From assembly GCF_004016525.1 (NCBI RefSeq), contig NZ_SACJ01000005.1:1-64000 (forward strand): a stretch of DNA of 64,000 nt, written 5' to 3'. Below, in pieces: positions 17,366-26,002 of this stretch. Positions within the stretch are counted from its first letter, which is position 1; the number at the start of each line of letters is the position of its first letter. The notes below the pieces were generated by a model. The model did not search any database. It was not told the DNA's origin and worked only from the letters and a program-made list of their open reading frames with translations. Source of the stretch: Flavobacterium sufflavum. Lineage in GTDB: Bacteria > Bacteroidota > Bacteroidia > Flavobacteriales > Flavobacteriaceae. The translations under genes and the position numbers were made by a program.

Positions 17366-17414
17366 TTTGATGTGTTTTTGTCTAGTGTTTTTTTGTTGTT
17401 TGATGTGTTTTTGT
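17366..17414 (+). promoter_or_regulatory. Two 16-bp direct repeats upstream of susC, candidate activator site
   Basis: TTTGATGTGTTTTTGT occurs exactly at 17366-17381 and at 17399-17414, 33 bp apart (about three helical turns). Relative to a start near 17463 the copies cover roughly -97 to -82 and -64 to -49, a normal place for an activator dimer. The divergent LuxR-type regulator is the natural candidate. Confidence 0.5.
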
Positions 17415-17429
17415 AATAGTTTAAAATTA

Positions 17430-17458
17430 TTGATAACATAAAATTATAGATAAGTTTG
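17430..17458 (+). promoter_or_regulatory. susC promoter (TTG-N18-TAAGTTTG)
   Basis: TTG at 17430-17432 and TAAGTTTG at 17451-17458 match the flavobacterial -33/-7 pattern. Transcription would start near 17463, giving a leader of about 35 nt. This box overlaps the upstream TTG of the longest open frame, which rules that TTG out as the start. Confidence 0.65.
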
Positions 17459-17497
17459 TATCAAATAACTAATTTACTAACCAAAAAATTTAGAAAA

Positions 17498-20400
17498 ATG
17501 AAATTAACAAAAATGTTTATTTTTTGCTTTTTGTCTATCTTATTCTCAGTTTACGCACAGGCACAGGATGCTGTAGTAAAAGGGAAAGTGCTTGACGAAA
17601 CTGGGATGTCAGTTCCAGGGGCATCAATTTTAATTAAAGGTACCTCTAAATCTACCACTACAGATTTTGATGGTAACTTTGAAATAAAAGCTCCTTTAAA
17701 TGGAGTCTTTGCTGTTAGCTTTGTAGGTTATACTACAATTGAAGAACCAATTAAGGGGAGAAAGGATATAACTATAAAACTTAAAACAGAATCGCAAAAG
17801 CTAGAAGAAGTTGTTGTTATAGGTTATGGAAGCCAAAAGAAAACAGATGTGACTTCTGCAATTTCTAGTGTAAAAGTTAAGGATGTTTCAGATAGACCTA
17901 TTGTTAATGCTGTTGAAGCAATAACAGGTAAATCATCTGGAGTACAGGTTTCATCATCATCCGGATCACCTGGTGGGGCATTATCAGTTCGTGTACGTGG
18001 AATTGGATCACCTAATGGTGGTGAACCATTGTATGTTGTTGATGGGGTGCTTACAAGTAATGTTAAGGCAATTGATCCTAATAATATTGAATCAATTAAT
18101 ATTTTAAAAGACGCATCGGCTGCAGGTATTTATGGAGCTGCAGGTTCAACAAATGGAGTTGTTCTTATTACAACTAAGAAAGGTAAAAAAGGAAAACCTA
18201 GAACAGAAATTAATTTTTACGGTGGTGTACAACAAATTGTTAAAAAATTACCGGTATTAAATAATTCTCAATGGGTTGATTTACAAACAGAGATTTTAGG
18301 TACTGCACCTAATGTTCCAAGTTATTATGATTTGGCAGGAACAAACAACAATTGGCAGGATTTAATTTATCGTACAGCAGCTCAATCGAGTGTTAATGTA
18401 AGTACTTCAGGTGGTTCGGATACTGGGAATTATTACTTAGGTCTGGGCTACTTAAACCAAGAAGGTATTATTGTTGGATCAAATTTCAAACGTTATTCGC
18501 TTAATTTAAACGTTAATCAGGATGTTACAGAAAAGATAAAATTCGGAGGATCGATTAATTACAACAGAACGAATCAAAGATCAATTACAGATAATGCTTC
18601 TGCTAATTTTGGAGGGGTTGTATTGAGTGCCCTTGTTACTCCTGAGTATATTCCAGTTTATATGCCGTCAAATGCGCCTATTCCGGGTGTTTATGGTGTG
18701 AGTAATTTTTATTCTGGCGAAAACCCATTAGCATTAATTTATAACAATGAAAATAAAACTATCGCTAATAATTTATTGGGAAGTACTTATGTTGAAGCTA
18801 AATTACCGCTGAATTTAACTTTTAAAACTCAGTTAAACGGAGTGGTTCAAAATTCAAAATATGATTATTTCTTAGATCCATACAGCAGTTTGAATGGACG
18901 TAGTTCTCAAGGTGGAGCTGATAGCAATTACTACGAAGTTTTTAGATGGCAATGGGATAACACTTTGAATTATAAGCAAAATTTTGGAGAACATTCTTTT
19001 GATGTAATCGTAGGAACATCTGCAATGAATGAATCAATTTCAAATTCAACTCAACATGGAGCTGGTTTTGCAACAAGTGCTGTACAAACTTTGAATGCTG
19101 CCAGTTCTGATTTCCAAATAGGAACAGGAGAATATGAGTGGTCTACAAATTCTTATTTTGGAAGATTTAATTATGGATATGACAATAGATATCTTTTTAC
19201 AGCTACTTTCCGTCGTGATGGATCATCAAGAGTTGGTACAAATGTAGTTTATGGAAATTTCCCTGCTTTATCTGCCGGTTGGAAGATTTCTAATGAAAAA
19301 TTCATGGAAAACGTAAAATGGATGCAAAATCTTAAAGTACGTGTAGGATGGGGAAAAACAGGTAATTTACCTCCTTATACTATGTTGTATCCAACGTATA
19401 GCTTACTAAATGTAGGTGCTCCTTATGCATACAATTCTACAGATATTGCTCCTGGTATTAAACCAGCTGCTCAGTTAGGAAATCCTGATTTAAAATGGGA
19501 ATCGGCAACGCAAACAAACATCGGTTTAGAAGTAGGATTTTTTGATAGCCGTTTAAATTTCACAGCTGATTATTACCATAAGAAAGTGGAAGATATGATT
19601 TTTACACTACAACTACCTTTAACTACAGGAAGTTCTGTTACTGCAATGAATTTACCAGGATATGACGTTAATAAAGGTATAGAGTTATCATTAGATGCCG
19701 ATATTATTAAAGGGGATAATTTTACCTGGTCATCTAATGTGAATTTTTCTAAGAATATAAATCGTATCGAAGGCATTGATGACAACACATCTTTTCAAAC
19801 AGGACCTATTTTGATAGGAGGAAGCCAAGTGCCTCTTTACACTCAAATTATTAAAAATGGTTATCCTCTTGGAACATTCTGGGGATACGAATCGAAAGGG
19901 GTAGATCCACAAACAGGTAATTTAGTTTATGGTAATGAATTGGTTAATCTAGGTTCAGCCTTACCTAAATATACGGTTGGTTTTTCAAATGAATTCGCAT
20001 ACAAAGGGCTTACGTTATCATTTTTAATTGATGCAGTTCAGGGTAATAAAGTTTACAATGCAACAAGAATGGAAATTGAGGGGTTGTCAGGTTATGCCAA
20101 TGAGAGTACTGAAGTATTAAATAGATGGAAACAACCGGGAGATATTACAAGTGTTCCAAGAGCATTAGGAAATGGTACAACTAATACTGCAGCAGCAGCA
20201 ATGTTGCAAAACAAAGTGTCTTCACATTACATAGAAGACGGCTCTTTCTTTAGATTACGAAATATTACTTTAAGCTATCAAATTGAGAAAAAGTTTGTTG
20301 AAAAATTAGGTTTGTCAGGTCTAAAAATTTACGGAACTGCTCAAAACTTATTCACCATTCATAATTACAAAGGATATTATCCTGAGGTTAATGGATTTGG

Positions 20401-20524
20401 ACAAGGAACAAATAATCAGGCTGAAAATGCGGGTTCTGGTTCATCACTGATGTCACTTGGTATTGATAGAGGAACTTATCCGGCAGCAAAAATTTTTACA
20501 GCTGGTGTTAATATTCAACTTTAA
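17498..20524 (+). CDS. susC: SusC-like TonB-dependent outer-membrane glycan porin
   Basis: A 1008-aa TonB-linked outer-membrane transporter with signal peptide (FIFCFLSILFSVYAQA), an N-terminal carboxypeptidase-like domain (about 24-105, VVKGKVLDETGMSVPGASI), the SusC-type TonB-box region (KLEEVVVIGYGSQKKTDVT), a plug domain (about 125-230) and a 22-strand barrel to the C-terminus (AAKIFTAGVNIQL). It imports oligosaccharides captured by SusD. The ATG at 17498 is used because the upstream TTG lies in the promoter. Energy can come from the exbB-exbD and tonB genes at 50-52 kb. First gene of a same-strand run susC-susD-GH30-GH42-GH3. Confidence 0.93.
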   Translation: MKLTKMFIFCFLSILFSVYAQAQDAVVKGKVLDETGMSVPGASILIKGTSKSTTTDFDGNFEIKAPLNGVFAVSFVGYTTIEEPIKGRKDITIKLKTESQKLEEVVVIGYGSQKKTDVTSAISSVKVKDVSDRPIVNAVEAITGKSSGVQVSSSSGSPGGALSVRVRGIGSPNGGEPLYVVDGVLTSNVKAIDPNNIESINILKDASAAGIYGAAGSTNGVVLITTKKGKKGKPRTEINFYGGVQQIVKKLPVLNNSQWVDLQTEILGTAPNVPSYYDLAGTNNNWQDLIYRTAAQSSVNVSTSGGSDTGNYYLGLGYLNQEGIIVGSNFKRYSLNLNVNQDVTEKIKFGGSINYNRTNQRSITDNASANFGGVVLSALVTPEYIPVYMPSNAPIPGVYGVSNFYSGENPLALIYNNENKTIANNLLGSTYVEAKLPLNLTFKTQLNGVVQNSKYDYFLDPYSSLNGRSSQGGADSNYYEVFRWQWDNTLNYKQNFGEHSFDVIVGTSAMNESISNSTQHGAGFATSAVQTLNAASSDFQIGTGEYEWSTNSYFGRFNYGYDNRYLFTATFRRDGSSRVGTNVVYGNFPALSAGWKISNEKFMENVKWMQNLKVRVGWGKTGNLPPYTMLYPTYSLLNVGAPYAYNSTDIAPGIKPAAQLGNPDLKWESATQTNIGLEVGFFDSRLNFTADYYHKKVEDMIFTLQLPLTTGSSVTAMNLPGYDVNKGIELSLDADIIKGDNFTWSSNVNFSKNINRIEGIDDNTSFQTGPILIGGSQVPLYTQIIKNGYPLGTFWGYESKGVDPQTGNLVYGNELVNLGSALPKYTVGFSNEFAYKGLTLSFLIDAVQGNKVYNATRMEIEGLSGYANESTEVLNRWKQPGDITSVPRALGNGTTNTAAAAMLQNKVSSHYIEDGSFFRLRNITLSYQIEKKFVEKLGLSGLKIYGTAQNLFTIHNYKGYYPEVNGFGQGTNNQAENAGSGSSLMSLGIDRGTYPAAKIFTAGVNIQL

Positions 20525-20534
20525 AAAAAATATT

Positions 20535-22001
20535 ATGAAAATAAATATATTAAAATACGCTCATTTCTTTGTATTAGCAATAATACTTACGTCATGTTCT
20601 CAGGATTTTCTAGATAAATCTCCTGAGTCTCAATTAGCAGCAGGTTCTTTAACTACAGCTTCTGATGCTGAAAGCATATTGAATGGTGCTTATAATGCAA
20701 TGCCAGATTATTATTCATACAGTAACTTTTTTACTACCGAGGGTATGTCTGATAATACCTATATCAATGGGGATAATAATGTTGAGCAACCACTTGAAAA
20801 TTTCACTTTTACATCTTCCAATGGTGAAATCCAATTAAGTTGGCAGGAATTATACAAGCATATAACGGCTGCAAATACGGCTATTGATAATGTAACTCTT
20901 ATTAATGATCCTAAATGGGATGGAACCAATAGAAAAGCACAGATAATAGCTGAAGCTACTTTCTTGAGAGCTTTTGCTTATTATTGGTTAGTTACATCTT
21001 GGGGAAATGTACCGCTTATTCTTTCATCTAATAATGCCGGAAACTACTACCCTTCAAGAACTAGTGCTGATTTAGTATATGCACAAATTATTAAGGATTT
21101 GAAAGATGCAGAAGCAGTTTTAGATAATAATCCGTATCATGGAGATTATGGTAGAGCCACAAAAGGAGCTGCAAGAGCATTATTAGCTAAAACTTATGCT
21201 CAAATGGGAGATTATCCAAACTGTCTAATTTACTGTAATAAAGTTATCGAAGAAGGACCTTACACTTTGGTGTCTGATTATTCTAAACTATGGGGGCTTT
21301 CAAACAAGAATACTTCTGAGTCAATTTTTGAATTACAAGTTCCTACAACAGGTTCTCCTTATAATGTTTGGAAGATAAATGTGCTTTCTTATGGTCCATT
21401 TGATAACTGGCCAAAACGTCAAATAGGTTCTTATGATTTAGTGAAAGCTTTTAATGATGCCGGAGATAACGGTAAAAGATATAAATCTACTTTCAATTGG
21501 CAGGTTACTGGAGCTTCTTTCAATATGCCTTTTAATGCATGGAATCCAACTCAGGCAATTCCGTTCTGTGGTAAGTTTTCATATAGTGATACCTGGACAA
21601 ATGGGGATAATTTAATCATGATAAGACTTGCTGATATTATTTTGTTAGCAGCTGAAGCCAATGTGCAACTTGGAAAACTTCCTGAAGCGACAATTCAGTT
21701 AAATAAAATAAGAACAAGAGCTGGATTAGCCAATACTACTGCCACTACAAAGAGCGATTTAGCTTTAGCGGTATTAAAAGAAAGACGTTTAGAATTAGTT
21801 TACGAACGCACCAGATGGAATGATTTGAAAAGAGCTGATGCAAATGGAACTATTAACATGGTGAATTTAATGAACAGTCAGGTGAATTCAAGTCTTCAAC
21901 CACTTAATTATGGAATGCAAAGTTTTCATAAGTTGTTGCCAGTTCCTTTAGGAGATATTCAAATAAACAAGAATCTTTTACCTAATAATACAGGATATTA
22001 A
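20535..22001 (+). CDS. susD: SusD-like surface glycan-binding lipoprotein
   Basis: A 488-aa lipoprotein, lipidated at Cys21 (FFVLAIILTSC-SQDFLDKSPESQ), which forms the lid of the SusC porin. Features typical of SusD/RagB: the N-terminal FLDKSPE motif, the TPR-like segment WQELYKHITAANTAIDNV to AEATFLRAFAYYWLVTSWGNVPL, and the C-terminal LAVLKERRLELVYERTRWNDLKR. The frame stays open upstream into susC, but the ATG at 20535, 10 bp after the susC stop, gives a proper signal peptide. A strong hairpin lies 100 bp downstream. Confidence 0.94.
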   Translation: MKINILKYAHFFVLAIILTSCSQDFLDKSPESQLAAGSLTTASDAESILNGAYNAMPDYYSYSNFFTTEGMSDNTYINGDNNVEQPLENFTFTSSNGEIQLSWQELYKHITAANTAIDNVTLINDPKWDGTNRKAQIIAEATFLRAFAYYWLVTSWGNVPLILSSNNAGNYYPSRTSADLVYAQIIKDLKDAEAVLDNNPYHGDYGRATKGAARALLAKTYAQMGDYPNCLIYCNKVIEEGPYTLVSDYSKLWGLSNKNTSESIFELQVPTTGSPYNVWKINVLSYGPFDNWPKRQIGSYDLVKAFNDAGDNGKRYKSTFNWQVTGASFNMPFNAWNPTQAIPFCGKFSYSDTWTNGDNLIMIRLADIILLAAEANVQLGKLPEATIQLNKIRTRAGLANTTATTKSDLALAVLKERRLELVYERTRWNDLKRADANGTINMVNLMNSQVNSSLQPLNYGMQSFHKLLPVPLGDIQINKNLLPNNTGY

Positions 22002-22374
22002 ATAAGTATTTAGATTACTGAAAAGATTAATTTGTTGGGTTGGTTAATAAATTAAGTTCAGTGTTTTTTTACTAAAAGCCTAATTGGCTTTGTTATTTCT
22101 GAAGCGGACTTGTTGTACTACAAAACAAGTCCGCAAGGGAATATAATGTCATAAAATTAATGTTTTGGACTAATAAGCTTGTCGTTTATTACTTTCTAAA
22201 ATTGTTTTAAAATTCAATTTTCATCAAAAAGCAGTTTCAAATTTCCCTGTTTAAATTCATAATGACATAGTATAAATTGAGCATGTTTTTCTAAAAGAAA
22301 AGCTATTCTCAATTTAATTAGTGGAAAGTGAATATTAAATATGGTTTTGTAACCGCATAAATAATAATAAATCA
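22002..22374. other. susD-GH30 intergenic region
   Basis: A 373-bp gap without a gene. It has a weak AAAGCC/GGCTTT hairpin near 22075-22091, a strong 11-bp hairpin at 22104-22134 and otherwise AT-rich sequence. The gap separates the porin pair from the enzyme genes and probably sets their relative expression. Confidence 0.6.
22104..22134 (+). terminator. Strong hairpin without U-tract after susCD
   Basis: GCGGACTTGTT and AACAAGTCCGC form a perfect 11-bp stem with a 9-nt loop. The sequence after it (AAGGGAAT) has no U-run, so it is more likely an mRNA 3'-end stabiliser or attenuator than a full terminator. Confidence 0.5.
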
Positions 22375-23841
22375 ATGAAAAATATACAACTATTTTTAAT
22401 GTTGTTACTGACAACTTTTTGTTCTTTTTCGCAAAGCAAAATAACCTGGGTATCAAGTACAGAAGCCAAACAATGGCAAAGTCATAAGAATATAAAAGCG
22501 GGTTTAACAACTGGAAAAACGGATGTGGAGGTTCTCTTAAATAAACCTTTGCAGCAAATTGACGGTTTTGGTACTTGCTTTAATGAATTGGGCTGGACTT
22601 CGTTGAGTGTTTTAAATGCGGATGACAGAGAAAAGATATTAAAAGAATTTTTTTCGCCAAATGTAGGAGCCAATTTTACAATTTGCCGTATGCCAGTTGG
22701 AGCCAATGATTTTTCTAATAATTGGTATTCCTATAATGAAACAGCTGGTGACTTCGAAATGAAAGATTTTAGCATAGCACACGATTCTCAAACACTAATT
22801 CCATTCATTAAAAGTGCATTGAAATACAATCCAAATATAAAACTATGGGCTTCGCCATGGTCTCCGCCTATCTGGATGAAATATAATAAACATTATGCTT
22901 CAAAACCATTTCCTAAAGATATGCCGCAGGATGCTGCAGAGGAAGCAAGAGAAAAATGGGGAATGGATTTTAAAGGTTTCGATAATGGACTAAAACCAGA
23001 ACAGGAAGGTTTTGAAGGGAAAGATATGTTTATTCAGGAAGATGAATATTTTAAAGCGTACAGCTTGTATTTTTCAAAATTCATTCAGGAATACCGTGCC
23101 CAAAATATTAATATCAGTATGGTAATGCCACAAAATGAATTCAATTCGGCTCAGGTTTTTCCTAGCTGTACCTGGACGTCAAAAGGCTTGTCCCGATTTT
23201 TAAATTATTTAATTCCGGCAATGAATCAGGAAAAGGTAGATGTTTTCTTTGGTACAATGGAACGTCCAAATTATAAGTTAGTCGATTCCATTTTGAGTGA
23301 TTCTACTATTAATAAATCCATTAAAGGAGTCGGTTTTCAATGGGCTGGAAAAGGTGCCATTCCAACAATTCATAAAAACTATCCCAATCTTAAATTATAC
23401 CAATCAGAACAGGAATGTGGGAATGGAAAAAATGATTGGAAATATTGTGGATATGCTTGGGGCTTAATGAAACATTATCTGACTAATGGAGCTAATGCCT
23501 ACATGTATTGGAATGCTTCACTAAAAGAAGGAGGTATAAGCACCTGGGGCTGGAGACAAAATTCATTGGTAAGCGTTGATACTACTAATAAAACCTTCAA
23601 ATACAATTATGAATATTATTTGATAAAACATCTTAGTCATTTTGTAAAACAGGGAGCAAAACGTCTGGAAACATCTGGTGATTATGATAATTTATTAGCA
23701 TTTGTCAATCAGGATAATAGTGTGGTAATAATGGTTCAAAATGATAGTGCCAAAGAAAAAATGTTTAAAATAAAAGTGGGAGGAAAAACACTTACACCAA
23801 TATTAGAAGCTGATTCGTACAACACCTTTCTGTTGAAATAA
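22375..23841 (+). CDS. Glycoside hydrolase family 30 (beta-glucanase/glucosylceramidase type)
   Basis: A 488-aa secreted enzyme with signal peptide (NIQLFLMLLLTTFCSFSQ). The (beta/alpha)8 barrel carries the probable acid/base Glu255 (MPQNEFNSAQ) and the probable nucleophile Glu345 (YQSEQECGNG, comparable to the SEAC nucleophile block of human glucocerebrosidase). QIDGFGTCFNELGW and LWASPWSPPIWMK are typical GH30 blocks, and the C-terminal beta domain ends at SYNTFLLK. Similarity is closest to the GH30_3-type beta-1,6-glucanases, which in Bacteroides occur with SusCD and GH3. That substrate is an inference. Retaining mechanism by family. Confidence 0.88.
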   Translation: MKNIQLFLMLLLTTFCSFSQSKITWVSSTEAKQWQSHKNIKAGLTTGKTDVEVLLNKPLQQIDGFGTCFNELGWTSLSVLNADDREKILKEFFSPNVGANFTICRMPVGANDFSNNWYSYNETAGDFEMKDFSIAHDSQTLIPFIKSALKYNPNIKLWASPWSPPIWMKYNKHYASKPFPKDMPQDAAEEAREKWGMDFKGFDNGLKPEQEGFEGKDMFIQEDEYFKAYSLYFSKFIQEYRAQNINISMVMPQNEFNSAQVFPSCTWTSKGLSRFLNYLIPAMNQEKVDVFFGTMERPNYKLVDSILSDSTINKSIKGVGFQWAGKGAIPTIHKNYPNLKLYQSEQECGNGKNDWKYCGYAWGLMKHYLTNGANAYMYWNASLKEGGISTWGWRQNSLVSVDTTNKTFKYNYEYYLIKHLSHFVKQGAKRLETSGDYDNLLAFVNQDNSVVIMVQNDSAKEKMFKIKVGGKTLTPILEADSYNTFLLK

Positions 23842-23877
23842 GACTTCATTTGACTTCAATACTTAAATTAAAAATTG

Positions 23878-25965
23878 ATGGATTTATATAAAAAAATGAT
23901 AGGATTTATGGCTTTGATACTAACGGTATCTGCTATAAATGCTCAGGCTCCCAAAAATGAATTGCTTTATGGTGTTGCTTATTATGATGAGTATATGCCG
24001 TATGACCGCTTAGACAAAGACATAAAAATGATGAAGGATGCGGGGATAAATGTAGTTCGTATTGCCGAAAGCACATGGAGTACCGAAGAGCCGCAGGATA
24101 ACGTATTCGATTTTAGTCATATCGACCGGGTTCTTGATGCCATGCATAAAGCAGGAATTAAAGTAATTATTGGAACGCCTACTTATGCTGTTCCTGCCTG
24201 GTTAGTTAAAAAGTATCCAGAAATATTGGCTACTACACAAATGGGTAAAAATCAATATGGAACCAGACAAAATATGGATATTACGAACAAGGATTACTTG
24301 TTTCATGCTGAAAGGATTATCCGTAAAATCATGGAACATGTAAAAGACCATCCTGCTATTATTGGGTATCAGGTAGACAATGAAACCAAACATTACGGTA
24401 CAGCGGGTGCAAATGTTCAGGCTCAGTTTGTCCAGTATCTGAAGAATAAATTTAAAACTACCGAAGCTATCAATAAAGCTTTTGGACTGGATTATTGGAG
24501 TAATCGCATTAACTCATGGGAAGAATTTCCTTCTATGGTAGGGACAATTAATGCCGGATTGAAATCGGAATTTTCTAAGTTTCAACGAGGGTTAGTTACT
24601 GATTTCCTTTCATGGCAGGCGGCTATCGTTCGTGAATATAAAAAACCGGAGCAGTTTGTTACTCAAAATTTTGACTTTGACTGGAGAGGCTATTCTTATG
24701 GAATACAGGGAGATGTAGATCATTTTGCTGCTTCAAAAGCTATGGATATAGCTGGAGTAGATATTTATCATCCTACACAAGATCATTTAACGGGTACTGA
24801 AATTTCTTTTGGTGGAGATATGGCACGTTCGATGAAAAATGGTCAAAACTATTTGGTTATTGAAACTGAAGCGCAAGGATTTCCGCAATGGGTGCCTTAT
24901 GCGGGACAGTTACGGTTACAGGCATTTAGTCATATTGCCTCTGGAGCTAATATGTTAGAGTATTGGCATTGGCATTCGATTCATAATTCGGCCGAGACGT
25001 ATTGGAAAGGATTATTGAGTCATGATTTTCAGCCCAATCCTACCTACAATGAAGCTATGACCATTGGTCGTGATTTTAAAAAAATAGGTTCAAAAATAGC
25101 CAGTCTTAAAAAAACGAATGAGGTGGCGGTGCTTTTCAGTAATGAGGCTCAAACTGCTTTTAACGCTTTTAGTTTTGGATGGGGAGCCAAAGAACAATAT
25201 AATGATGTTTTGCGTCCCATGTATGATGCCTTGTACAAAATGAATGTAGGAGTTGATTTTATAGATCCATCTTCCGTAAATATTGAAAAATACAAGTTGA
25301 TTATTGTGCCGGCTTTGTATGCAGCACCAGATGCATTGTTGCAAAAATTGAATGTTTATGCAAAAAATGGAGGACACATTATTTATACTTTCAAAAGTGG
25401 TTTTAGTGATGAAAATGTAACGGTACGCAATACAGTTCAGCCCGGAATTATAAATGAGGCTGCGGGCGTGAGCTATAGCCAGTTTGTGATTCCGGAAAAT
25501 GTATCATTAAAAGATGATCCATTTCAGCTAGGGAAAGACAAAAATGAAATAAAATATTGGATGGAATTGCTAACTCCTACAACTGCAAAAGTATTGGCTA
25601 AATACGACCATCCGCAATGGAATAATTATGCCGCTGTTACCCAAAACAATTACGGCAAAGGAACGGTGACCTATATTGGATTTATGCCAGGTGATAATCT
25701 TATGGAGAAAATTCTGGAAGGCAGTTTGAAAGAAGCCGGTTTGTGGAATGAAGATCAAAAATTACATTTTCCGTTAATTACAAAGTCAGGGATTAATAAT
25801 CAGGGAAAAACAATCCGATACTTTTTTAATTATTCGGCACAGGCCAAAACTTTTATTTACACCCAAGGTAAAAATGGAACGAATTTGCTTAGCTCAGAAA
25901 AAGTGATAAAAAATTCAGAAGTCAATCTTGCTCCATGGGGAATGTTAGTAATTGAAGAAAACTAA
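23878..25965 (+). CDS. Glycoside hydrolase family 42 (beta-galactosidase-type)
   Basis: A 695-aa secreted protein with signal peptide (KKMIGFMALILTVSAINAQ). The catalytic barrel begins GVAYYDEYMPYDRLDKDIKMM and includes the probable acid/base Glu169 (QVDNETKHYG) and nucleophile Glu329 (VIETEAQGFPQW). A trimerisation-type domain (about 400-600) and C-terminal beta domain follow. GH42 members usually release beta-galactose or act on other beta-linked sugars, so the exact sugar is open. The frame begins with a TTG at 23875 directly before the ATG at 23878; the ATG is used. It is 36 bp after the GH30 gene and its 3' end overlaps the open frame of the GH3 gene. Confidence 0.87.
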   Translation: MDLYKKMIGFMALILTVSAINAQAPKNELLYGVAYYDEYMPYDRLDKDIKMMKDAGINVVRIAESTWSTEEPQDNVFDFSHIDRVLDAMHKAGIKVIIGTPTYAVPAWLVKKYPEILATTQMGKNQYGTRQNMDITNKDYLFHAERIIRKIMEHVKDHPAIIGYQVDNETKHYGTAGANVQAQFVQYLKNKFKTTEAINKAFGLDYWSNRINSWEEFPSMVGTINAGLKSEFSKFQRGLVTDFLSWQAAIVREYKKPEQFVTQNFDFDWRGYSYGIQGDVDHFAASKAMDIAGVDIYHPTQDHLTGTEISFGGDMARSMKNGQNYLVIETEAQGFPQWVPYAGQLRLQAFSHIASGANMLEYWHWHSIHNSAETYWKGLLSHDFQPNPTYNEAMTIGRDFKKIGSKIASLKKTNEVAVLFSNEAQTAFNAFSFGWGAKEQYNDVLRPMYDALYKMNVGVDFIDPSSVNIEKYKLIIVPALYAAPDALLQKLNVYAKNGGHIIYTFKSGFSDENVTVRNTVQPGIINEAAGVSYSQFVIPENVSLKDDPFQLGKDKNEIKYWMELLTPTTAKVLAKYDHPQWNNYAAVTQNNYGKGTVTYIGFMPGDNLMEKILEGSLKEAGLWNEDQKLHFPLITKSGINNQGKTIRYFFNYSAQAKTFIYTQGKNGTNLLSSEKVIKNSEVNLAPWGMLVIEEN

Positions 25966-26002
25966 CTCAGATAGTAGTAATAAACATCAAATAATATTAG
26001 AT

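Larger units (their letters stand above)
17153..17497. other. Divergent regulatory region of the PUL
   Basis: 345 bp, strongly AT-rich, with no coding frame. It carries two 16-bp direct repeats and a consensus-like promoter reading toward susC. No clear promoter toward the regulator gene was recognised. Confidence 0.6.

Noticed and set aside
17456..17497. Upstream TTG start for SusC
   Set aside because: The codon lies inside the TAAGTTTG promoter box; the ATG at 17498 gives a normal signal peptide.
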